Below are positions 1-5,440 of a DNA stretch of 9,456 nt, piece by piece. Where the stretch lies: NCBI GenBank assembly GCA_031273405.1, contig JAISRW010000042.1:1-9456 (forward strand), written 5' to 3'. Position numbers and translations under genes: made by a program. The DNA comes from Treponema sp. (GTDB lineage: Bacteria > Spirochaetota > Spirochaetia > Treponematales > Breznakiellaceae). Every line of letters starts with the position of its first letter. The first letter of the stretch is position 1. Under the pieces are notes generated by a model that searched no databases, was not told where the DNA came from, and saw nothing but the letters and a program-made list of their open reading frames with translations.

Positions 1-360
1 AAGTTTTGTTTTCCCTTGCTTTTTTTCCGTTCCGGGTTACGTTTTGACTATGGTAAAGAGGGCAATTGATGTCTATGGTGATTAACATTCTTTCATAGTA
101 TCATCTTTTGTCCTCATTGCCATTTCTCGTTCCTCTATCCATCATACTTTCTGGATCACCTCCTGTTTTTTTAACCTACAAAAATAGGTCTTAAAGCTGA
201 AATATTTTGAAAAAAATAACCATTGCGACACGAAAGCGCATAAGGAAAGGAAAAACAGGCTTTATACTACAACCTTCGTATCCGTCAAAATCGCCCAACC
301 TTTCGTGAAAAAGGGAGCGGCATTAGACTACCGGTAAATTTTATTTTATCGGAGGCAACA
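1..360. other. AT-rich intergenic region, no convincing gene
   Basis: No long open frame with a believable product is seen. The stretch holds T-rich runs near the left edge, a bulged hairpin at about 170-195 (TTTAA-CCTA pairing with TAGG-TTAAA, loop CAAAAA), and at 151-164 the 14-mer CTGGATCACCTCCT. That 14-mer equals the conserved 3' end of bacterial 16S rRNA; read on the minus strand it is an extended Shine-Dalgarno sequence. It lies upstream of only a 14-codon minus-strand ORF (145 down to 101) with a long spacing, so it may be chance or the remains of a lost gene start. The last bases (351-355, GGAGG) are the ribosome binding site of the IS66 TnpA-like gene. Confidence 0.5.
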
Positions 361-645
361 GTGAAGAAGTACGGTGCGGAAGAAAAGGCGATATGGGTAG
401 TGGACCGGCAAGGGAACGGGAAGAGCGCCCGGGCCTATGCCAAAGCGAACGGGATAAACCCGGCGACCTTTAAGAGGTGGACAGAGGAGGGGGCGGGAGA
501 ACGGCATTTCGTTGAGATTCGGACTCAAATAGTGAAGCCGGAATGGAAAACGCCGGAAGTACTTATCGAGAAAGGTGACGTGAAGATACACCTGCCGACG
601 GGAATAACGCGGAACGATCTCCGGCAACGGCGGACGCTGCGGTGA
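361..645 (+). CDS. IS66-family accessory protein TnpA (OrfA)-like, probably remnant
   Basis: The 94-residue product looks like the small IS66 accessory protein. Its N-terminus (KKYGAEEKAIWVVDRQGNGK, then ARAYAKANGINPATFKRW) is a helix-turn-helix-like region, followed by the family-typical tail IEKGDVKIHLPTGITRNDLR at about residues 69-88. The GTG start is set by GGAGG 5 nt upstream. After NDLR the expected C-terminus does not follow: the last residues (QRRTLR) seem to come from the foreign sequence joined here, so the gene is probably cut at about base 615. The partner genes tnpB and tnpC of a complete IS66 element are absent, so it cannot transpose alone. IS66 identification rests on remembered family sequence, not on a search. 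Confidence 0.7.
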   Translation: MKKYGAEEKAIWVVDRQGNGKSARAYAKANGINPATFKRWTEEGAGERHFVEIRTQIVKPEWKTPEVLIEKGDVKIHLPTGITRNDLRQRRTLR

Positions 646-1057
646 AGCGGTTGGCCTCCGGCCTCAACGCTGTCAAAGCGGGGAGCGCGAAGGCGAGCGA
701 CGGCACGGTGAATGTCGCAGGCCACGGGGACCACGGCGACGGCTGGGTTGACGGCGGCCGTCAACGGGAGCGGGACCATCCGCCTCGCGGGCAAGGGATA
801 CCTGCTCAACATTGGGAGCGGCCGTGCGCTTCGTCAACTCACCCTTGAGGGCGTTACGCTGGTTAGACTGCCGGACAACGACCGGCCATTGGTCGGTGTG
901 CATAACGGCGGCACGTTGGTCATGAAAAGCGGCGCGATTACGGACAACACCCGTATTGATGATGAATGGCCCAGCGGCGGCGGCGTGGAGATCGGCGAAG
1001 GCGGTGTGATTTCGGGCAAAAGCGCCAACGGCAAAAGCGCCAACAGTGGCGGCGTGC
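616..1057 (+). pseudogene. Fragment of a beta-helix (pectin-lyase-like) surface protein, frameshifted
   Basis: Two reading frames join to give one protein-like sequence. From about 625 the frame reads ADAAVKRLASGLNAVKAGSA and DGTVNVAG. Near 715-720 it shifts to a second frame (ATGTTATAGLTAAVNGSGTI, AGKGYLLNIGSG, LTLEGVTL, NGGTLVMKSGAITDNT, GGGVEIGEGG). The glycine-rich rungs with TLEGVTL and MKSGAITDNT patterns are typical of right-handed beta-helix or polymorphic surface proteins that are repeated in gut treponemes. Both ends are lost: the left abuts the IS66-like gene and the right runs into IS630 transposase sequence. The open frame 712-1086 is therefore a chimera with a foreign C-terminal tail, and an expressed product is unlikely. 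Confidence 0.6.
1015..1044. repeat. 15-bp perfect tandem duplication
   Basis: GGCAAAAGCGCCAAC is present twice head to tail (1015-1029 and 1030-1044). It encodes GKSAN twice in the frame of the surface-protein fragment, just before the junction with the IS630 remnant. It may be a slippage product or repeat rungs of the parent protein. Confidence 0.85.
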
Positions 1058-1384
1058 GGAAAAAAAGCAGAGCAGCACTATCCTGACGCGGATAAAATCA
1101 TCCTGGTTATGGACGACGCGAACCTCCGGTTCGAGAATACCCGTTCCCTTGCCTCGTTATATGAAGCATTTCCTCCCCCTCAGGCGCGGCAGTTAGTGGA
1201 ACGGTTCGAGATTCACCATACGCCCAAACACGGTTCCGCTCTGAATATGGCGGAGCTTGAGAAATGAGCCGTGAGGTTGAAGCCTGGGCTGCTGAACGCA
1301 AATAAAAGGCAAACCAAGATCCACCGGCAGTTTACCACCCGGGATGCCCGGATAAAACTTCAGCACCTCTATCAGAAATTTTAG
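1058..1384 (+). pseudogene. IS630-family transposase, degenerate C-terminal fragment
   Basis: The frame reads KKAEQHYPDADKIILVMDDA, then SLASLYEAFPPPQARQLVER, FEIHHTPKHGSALNMAELEK and a TGA at 1265-1267. LVMD and NMAELE are the second Asp and the Glu of the IS630/Tc1 DDE triad. The usual GSWLNMAE has Ala for Trp here. About 20 codons that normally follow NMAE are missing. The tail then continues in two other frames: REVEAWAAERK up to a TAA caused by one extra A near 1302-1305, and then NKRQTKIHRQFTTRDARIKL and QHLYQKF to a TAG at 1382-1384. The catalytic N-terminus is absent. This is a dead element; its stop lies only 13 nt from the MITE. Confidence 0.8.
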
Positions 1385-1397
1385 GATTTATGGGGTT

Positions 1398-1560
1398 CTA
1401 GCAGCCTGTTGCACTTGTGGATTTTTGCGTTATTAATGACGCAAAATCCCGATTTTCGGGGCTGCTTTGGGAGTTTGCAGGATAAATCGAACCGTAGGTT
1501 CACAATCACCTTGCAGGCGATTTTTTAAGGTTTTATGCGCGAAGCGCAACAAACTGCTAG
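1398..1560 (+). mobile_element. MITE-like repeat, copy 1, inserted at a CTAG site
   Basis: The element is bounded by CTAG on both sides (1398-1401 and 1557-1560). Its ends are imperfect inverted repeats: CTAGCAGCCTGTTGCACTT on the left and, reverse-complemented, CTAGCAGTTTGTTGCGCTT on the right. A related copy in the opposite orientation lies at 8411-8570; both ends and an internal box around CTTGCAGGCGATTTTT match, while the middle has diverged. It encodes no protein. Possible hairpins are GGATTTTTGCGT/ACGCAAAATCC (1419-1449), CCCGA/TCGGG (1448-1460) and AATCACC/GGCGATT (1504-1522). Target duplication could be TA within CTAG, as I recall for IS630, or all of CTAG. The right-hand CTAG contains the stop codon of the minus-strand kinase-like gene. 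Confidence 0.75.
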
Positions 1561-2156
1561 AGAAAAAAGAGGGGCTGGACCGCAAAACCAACCGCCATGG
1601 GGATGACCAGGTTGTCCATATCTTCCAGAGGAAGGGCTTCAGCCAGGGCGGCGGTGAGAGCCGCAACCAGAGAAACATGAAAGCTTCGGGAAACTTGCCA
1701 GGCCGAGATAAAAACCGCGGTAAAACAGGCCAGGGAGCCTTCCAGGCTTTTCCCGCAGAGGAAAGCAGGTTTCGTCCGCCCGAAAAGCTTCCCTGCAAGG
1801 CTTGCAAAACCATCGCCAAAAGCCAGGGCATAGATGGCTATAGAAGCCGCCGGGGAGGGATAGAGAAGAAGGGCCAGCAGGGCGCCCAAACCCAGGGTAA
1901 CGGGTCCCAGCACAAAGCGGCCTTTGTCACGGGAGCGGGAGGCCACAGCGGTGAGGGAGGAAATAAAGGGGACCGTAACGCCCGAAAGCCGCAACGCTTC
2001 CATATTGGCATAAAAAAGAGTTCCCGCTGTAAGGAAAACAACTGTAAAAACACGGTTTACCGATGCCATGAGAGGGCTAAGGGCAATGAGAAAATGGATA
2101 GACTTCCTGATAATTTCGGCCTTTACTTCATTGAATTCCAGCTTGCTTCTCAACAT
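1557..2156 (-). CDS. Dolichol/phytol kinase-like CTP-dependent lipid kinase (SEC59/DGK1/VTE5 superfamily)
   Basis: A 199-residue, strongly hydrophobic protein with about five or six likely membrane segments and a short charged N-terminus (EVKAEIIRKSIHF), as is usual for this superfamily. The hallmark motifs are visible: GDGFASLAGKLFGRTK at 114-129, GKSLEGS at 135-141 and EDMDNLVIP at 178-186. Known members transfer phosphate from CTP to a polyprenol, phytol or diacylglycerol in the membrane; the substrate here cannot be told, and such genes are often labelled phosphatidate cytidylyltransferase. Length is normal for bacterial members. ATG at 2156 is the first start after an in-frame TAG at 2223-2225, and it lacks a Shine-Dalgarno sequence. 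The TAG stop lies inside the CTAG border of the MITE. Gene on the same strand as hemW but about 300 bp away. Confidence 0.8.
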   Translation of the reverse strand: MLRSKLEFNEVKAEIIRKSIHFLIALSPLMASVNRVFTVVFLTAGTLFYANMEALRLSGVTVPFISSLTAVASRSRDKGRFVLGPVTLGLGALLALLLYPSPAASIAIYALAFGDGFASLAGKLFGRTKPAFLCGKSLEGSLACFTAVFISAWQVSRSFHVSLVAALTAALAEALPLEDMDNLVIPMAVGFAVQPLFFL

Positions 2157-2163
2157 ATTGATA

Positions 2164-2192
2164 AGTATAGCAAATTCTATGCCAACCTGAAA
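2164..2192 (-). promoter_or_regulatory. Candidate promoter giving a leaderless kinase mRNA
   Basis: On the minus strand, TATACT (2169-2164) lies 7 nt before the ATG at 2156, with a weak -35 TTTCAG (2192-2187) at 17-bp spacing. Transcription from it would begin at or next to the start codon, which agrees with the missing Shine-Dalgarno. The -10 is good, the -35 poor. Confidence 0.35.
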
Positions 2193-2222
2193 TAAGGCGC
2201 GTTCAAAACCGGATACGATCGG

Positions 2223-2276
2223 CTAATTCCTTGTATGATAAAGAATTACAACTTTAAGCCCGGCGCCGGTGTTCAT
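2223..2276 (-). CDS. Possible 17-codon leader ORF in frame with the kinase-like gene
   Basis: Minus-strand ATG at 2276 opens MNTGAGLKVVILYHTRN and then TAG. The same frame is open from that TAG for 22 more codons up to the kinase ATG at 2156, so one UAG separates leader and gene. Upstream is a TATAAT (2297-2292) with a poor -35 (TGAATT, 2320-2315), which would leave a leader of roughly 9 nt. There is no Shine-Dalgarno. It could be a regulatory uORF, an old N-terminus closed by a point mutation, or chance; the kinase family does not need these residues. Confidence 0.25.
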   Translation of the reverse strand: MNTGAGLKVVILYHTRN

Positions 2277-2463
2277 TTTGTTTTCGTCAATATTATACAA
2301 AAATAGACAGGAAGAATTCATAAATTACTACTCTTAGTACACAGTCTGTATTGCATGTGTGGATAAACCGAACAAATTTTAACCACCGATGGCGCGAACA
2401 AGGGAAGTGAGGGGGTGGAAGGAGGAGCCTGCGGCGAGGGCCGCGCAAAAGGCGCTTCCCGGT
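2277..2463. other. Intergenic gap between hemW and the kinase-like gene
   Basis: AT-rich from 2277 to about 2380 and then GC-rich up to the hemW stop. It contains the TATAAT of the possible leader ORF (2297-2292, minus strand). I find no strong stem with a U-run that would clearly terminate hemW; GCGC-TTTT-GCGC near 2444-2455 is a small hairpin without a U-tail. Confidence 0.4.
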
Positions 2464-3624
2464 TTACAGACAGCTTTCCAGTTCCCCAAAGGCTTCCATG
2501 ATGAAGGGATCAAGAAAAAGGAGGCCCTCTTTGTTGAGAGCCGCCTTGTCCGGCCGCATAAGACCCCGCTCCCTCCAGCGGGCTATGGTCCGGCCTATGA
2601 GGCTGTCCACGTCCCTGCGGAAACGCCGCTTAAAAAGGGCTGCGTCGGGTCCCTCTATGTAGCGGAAGCCCATCAGGATCGTTTCCTTCATCAGGGTCGG
2701 GGGATCGAGGAATTCCCCGGTTTCAAGCTCCCCGGTTTCCCGGCCAAGCCAGCGATCCGCGTCGGGAAGCACGGTACGGCGCAGACCCCTGCCTTTCCCG
2801 TCGTCAATCAATGTCCCCGATGCGGCAGGCCCCAGGCCCAGCCAGTTTTCCATACGCCAGTACCGGATGTTGTGGCGGGATTCTTTCCCGGGGAGGCAGA
2901 AATTAGAAACCTCGTACTGTCCGTAGCCGGCCTCCTCGAGAAAATCCCGGCCCCGTATCCAAAGCCGGTCCGCCTGGTCCGGAGGAGGAAGGCCGGCGGC
3001 TTTCCGGCTTTTTCCCGCCAGGGGAGTCCCCTCCTCCACCGTCAGGGCGTAAAGGGAAACGTGGGCGGGCCGGTAGGATAAGAGCCGTTCCAGGTCCTCC
3101 AGCAAAATCTTTTCGGTCTGCAAGGGAAGGCCCGAAATTATGTCCGCCGAAAAAGCGCCGGGGAAGATCTCCGCGGCCGCCTCCAGCCGTTCCGGGAGCA
3201 GCCCCCCGTCTCCGGTCCGCCGGACAAGGCGCCGGGAGGGTTCGCGGAAACTCTGGACCCCCAGGCTGAGCCGGGTGGCCCCTCCTTCGGCGGCGGCGGA
3301 GAGGAAGTCCCTGTCCGCCGATTCAGGGTTGGCCTCGACGGTGATTTCGAAGGGCCGCGCTTCTCCCGGCCAGAGGGATTCAAGCCCCCTCAGAAGCCTG
3401 AGTATGCCTTTGGCCCCAAGAACCGAAGGAGTACCGCCCCCGATATAGAGGGTCGGCACCCGCCCTATGCCGTGGCAGGCCAATCGGGCCTCCGTATCGG
3501 AGAGAACTTTGTCTATAAAGGCCTCAAGCCGGGGATCGTCTTTCTTTACCGGAAGGGAATAAAAATCGCAGTAATCGCAGGTCCCCGAACAAAAAGGAAC
3601 ATGAATATAGAGAGAAGCGGTCAC
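2464..3624 (-). CDS. Radical SAM heme chaperone HemW-like protein
   Basis: A 386-residue protein of the HemN/HemW family (formerly called oxygen-independent coproporphyrinogen III oxidase). The [4Fe-4S]-binding CX3CX2C is C12-C16-C19, followed by DFYS. The SAM-binding GGGTPS is at 62-67, EANPES at 97-102, and LSLGVQSF at 119-126. The HemW-type C-terminal signature YEVSNFCLPGKESRHNIRYW with LGLGPAASG is also present. HemW proteins bind heme and are thought to hand it to acceptor proteins in the cytoplasm; they do not carry out the HemN decarboxylation. Length is typical. The GTG start overlaps the stop of the upstream signal peptidase gene (GTGA), so translation is probably coupled and the three minus-strand genes form one operon. 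Confidence 0.88.
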   Translation of the reverse strand: MTASLYIHVPFCSGTCDYCDFYSLPVKKDDPRLEAFIDKVLSDTEARLACHGIGRVPTLYIGGGTPSVLGAKGILRLLRGLESLWPGEARPFEITVEANPESADRDFLSAAAEGGATRLSLGVQSFREPSRRLVRRTGDGGLLPERLEAAAEIFPGAFSADIISGLPLQTEKILLEDLERLLSYRPAHVSLYALTVEEGTPLAGKSRKAAGLPPPDQADRLWIRGRDFLEEAGYGQYEVSNFCLPGKESRHNIRYWRMENWLGLGPAASGTLIDDGKGRGLRRTVLPDADRWLGRETGELETGEFLDPPTLMKETILMGFRYIEGPDAALFKRRFRRDVDSLIGRTIARWRERGLMRPDKAALNKEGLLFLDPFIMEAFGELESCL

Positions 3625-4364
3625 GGACGGCCAAGGCGGGTAAAGGGCCAGTAACGGAAAAGGGCCTTGCCCGCAACGAGCTTCACCGGGATAGGCCCCC
3701 AGGTGCGGGAATCGTTGGTATTATTCCTGTCGTCGGAAAGGACGAAACACTCATCGTCCCCAAGAACCATGGTTTCCATGTTACCCGAAAAAGGCAGGCT
3801 CTCGTCCCAAAGGGCGGGAATATGGGGAAAGTCCACCTCGTAGACCGCATGGGGGAAGTCCCACATCTCAAACTCGGTAAAGCTGTAGGCCGCTCCCCTT
3901 GGTTTCACCCGGATCACAAAGTTCGTCATGCTGATCTCGTCCCCAGGCAGCCCTATCACCCGCTTTAAGTAGAGATCCTCTCCCCTTTTATCCAGACCGA
4001 TCCGCTGGGCGGTAAAAAATCGGACCATGCCGTTCAAAATACGGTAAAAAAAAGAAGGCCGTTCCCTGAGCGACAGATCCACCAGGACTATATTACCCCG
4101 ACGGAACGGAAGCGTCTCGTTCCGCATCTCAAGGCCGGGGACAAAAGAATATATTGCGTAGGATGAAAAAACGAACCGGTCCCCCGCACGGAGCCCCGGC
4201 CTCATGGTTTCGTTGTCCAGAACCCTCATGGAAAAAAGCAGGGAAGTAAGGGTGCTATAGACCACAAAGAAAAGAAAGACCCACAGGAACACCCACCTGA
4301 CACGGTGCCGCCGGCTTTTCTGGGCGGCATAGGAATATTTCCGCCATTTGTTTTCAAAGAGCAT
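3621..4364 (-). CDS. Second signal peptidase I-like protein, nucleophile Ser replaced by Thr
   Basis: A 247-residue S26-family protein: basic N-terminus, one membrane segment at about 22-46, then the peptidase boxes. Box B, normally SMxP with the nucleophilic Ser, reads ETMRPGLRAGDR, so Thr53 (codon ACC, 4208-4206) takes the Ser position. The general-base Lys is kept (LYLKRVIGLPGDEI, Lys134), as is the C-terminal box SDDRNNTNDSRTWGPIP. Signal peptidases act on the outer face of the cytoplasmic membrane, removing signal peptides. Thr can be a nucleophile but usually works poorly in place of Ser, so this copy could be specialised or non-proteolytic. It starts 10 nt after the upstream lepB stop, with TAAGGA overlapping that stop as ribosome binding site. 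Tandem lepB genes are, as I recall, also found in Borrelia. Confidence 0.85.
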   Translation of the reverse strand: MLFENKWRKYSYAAQKSRRHRVRWVFLWVFLFFVVYSTLTSLLFSMRVLDNETMRPGLRAGDRFVFSSYAIYSFVPGLEMRNETLPFRRGNIVLVDLSLRERPSFFYRILNGMVRFFTAQRIGLDKRGEDLYLKRVIGLPGDEISMTNFVIRVKPRGAAYSFTEFEMWDFPHAVYEVDFPHIPALWDESLPFSGNMETMVLGDDECFVLSDDRNNTNDSRTWGPIPVKLVAGKALFRYWPFTRLGRP

Positions 4365-4374
4365 ACTGTTTTCC

Positions 4375-5373
4375 TTACCGAATGAGACCTATGCGCTGGA
4401 GGCGGGGCCAGGAGAAATAAATCAAAGAACCCCTGCCGAGGATTTTTTCGGTCTTGACCGGGCCGAAAGATCTGCCGTCTTTGGAATTATCCCGGTTGTC
4501 TCCCAGGGGAAGAATCCTGTTTTCCGGTACATACCAGCCCAGGGTATGCTCCCTGGCCAGGAAAGTGCGGTAGCGGGTATCATGGGGATAGGCGGTCCTG
4601 AGGAGCTCCAGCCGTATCTTCCTGTAATGAAAGGCGTCGGCATACTCAGCGCTGCCGAGGCCCGAGGCTTCGCCGGCCAGGGCGGGGGGGACCGGGAGGC
4701 CCAGATCCCTAAAGGCCGCGGCCTTGCCCGCCGCTTCCAGGGCGGGGTAAAGATCCGCCCTCATGAGGCGGCTTACGTTATGGGTCCAGTTCCTGCGTTC
4801 CAGGTAGTCCGCCTCGGCGGTCCATTGGGTGTCCCCGGCAAAACGGATCTTCATATTTCCCCGGTCCGAAACAAAGCGGTCGCCCCCCATGCCCACCGCC
4901 CGTTTTATCAGGAAATGGGCCTTGGGCTGCCCGTTTTCATCCAGGTCTATGTCCACAAAAGAAAGGGTGAGCATATAGATAATCCGCTGGGCTATGTCAA
5001 AGGCGGTGCCCCGGGAAATATATTTCGGATTTTCAAAGATGATAATATCGTTCCGCTTGGGCTTGACGGGACTGGGGAGCTTGCCCAGGCCGGGAAGGAT
5101 TTCCGGCCCGTAGATTATCTTGTTTACAAAGATATGATCCCCGATGAGGAGGGTGTCGATCATGGAGCCTGAGGGAATCCGGTAGGCCTGGAAAAGGTAT
5201 TGGTTTATCAGCAGCACCACCCCGGCGGCCCATAAAAAAGCCCCCAGCCAGTCAAAAACAGGATTTTTGGCCTTTTGTTTTTCCTTTTTGATAATCCGCT
5301 CCCGCCTTCTTGCGCTGAGATACCTTTCGGTTACGCCCTGGAGGCGGTCAAAAAAATCTTTCTTGCTATTCAT
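4375..5373 (-). CDS. lepB: Signal peptidase I
   Basis: A 332-residue S26 signal peptidase. It has a long charged cytoplasmic N-terminus (about 1-38, with RARRRERIIKKEKQKAK-like character), a membrane segment at about 40-60, and box B PSGSMIDTL with nucleophile Ser70. The general-base Lys157 lies in LIKRAVGMGGD, and the C-terminal box is LPLGDNRDNSKDGRSFGPV. About 130 residues lie between the Lys box and GDNRDNS, longer than in small Gram-positive enzymes. It should cut signal peptides of exported proteins at the outer face of the inner membrane. It is first in a likely operon with the Thr-type paralogue and hemW. No Shine-Dalgarno directly precedes the ATG; an 8-codon ORF with GAGAGG overlaps it, suggesting coupled initiation. 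Confidence 0.92.
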   Translation of the reverse strand: MNSKKDFFDRLQGVTERYLSARRRERIIKKEKQKAKNPVFDWLGAFLWAAGVVLLINQYLFQAYRIPSGSMIDTLLIGDHIFVNKIIYGPEILPGLGKLPSPVKPKRNDIIIFENPKYISRGTAFDIAQRIIYMLTLSFVDIDLDENGQPKAHFLIKRAVGMGGDRFVSDRGNMKIRFAGDTQWTAEADYLERRNWTHNVSRLMRADLYPALEAAGKAAAFRDLGLPVPPALAGEASGLGSAEYADAFHYRKIRLELLRTAYPHDTRYRTFLAREHTLGWYVPENRILPLGDNRDNSKDGRSFGPVKTEKILGRGSLIYFSWPRLQRIGLIR

Positions 5374-5392
5374 CTATAAATAAAGCTAACAT
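5366..5392 (-). CDS. Possible 8-codon leader ORF overlapping the lepB start
   Basis: Minus-strand ATG at 5392 encodes MLALFIDE and stops at TAG (5368-5366), so its end overlaps the lepB ATG (5373-5371) in ATGAATAG. It has GAGAGG 5 nt upstream, while lepB itself has only an A/T-rich stretch before its start. This arrangement fits translation of lepB by re-initiation, but the ORF is so short that chance cannot be excluded. Confidence 0.35.
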   Translation of the reverse strand: MLALFIDE

Positions 5393-5404
5393 GAATTCCT
5401 CTCG

Positions 5405-5434
5405 TTGACAAGATACGGCGAGCTCTCCTATAAT
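5405..5434 (+). promoter_or_regulatory. Perfect consensus sigma-70 promoter, leaderless
   Basis: TTGACA (5405-5410), an 18-bp spacer and TATAAT (5429-5434) match both consensus hexamers exactly. The ATG of the next gene begins at 5441, 6 nt after the -10, which is where transcription would be expected to start. The mRNA would therefore have no leader, and there is no Shine-Dalgarno before this ATG. It lies in the 48-68 bp space between the divergent lepB operon and the PEGA gene. Confidence 0.75.
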
Positions 5435-5440
5435 CCGGAT

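Noticed and set aside
1015..1044. CRISPR-like repeats
   Set aside because: Only two adjacent 15-bp units with no spacer; a coding tandem duplication explains them. No array is seen elsewhere.
1467..2195. 242-codon plus-strand open frame opposite the kinase-like gene
   Set aside because: Lys/Gly/Arg-rich low-complexity translation; the minus strand has GDG, GKSLEGS and DNLVIP motifs.
2389..3081. 230-codon plus-strand open frame opposite hemW
   Set aside because: Shadow frame; hemW motifs on the other strand are unambiguous.
4348..5172. 274-codon plus-strand open frame opposite lepB
   Set aside because: No family pattern, no start signal; the minus strand carries clear signal peptidase boxes.
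5405..5440. TTG start 12 codons upstream of the PEGA/SUMF1-like gene
   Set aside because: The TTG is the first base of a perfect -35 and these codons span the promoter itself.
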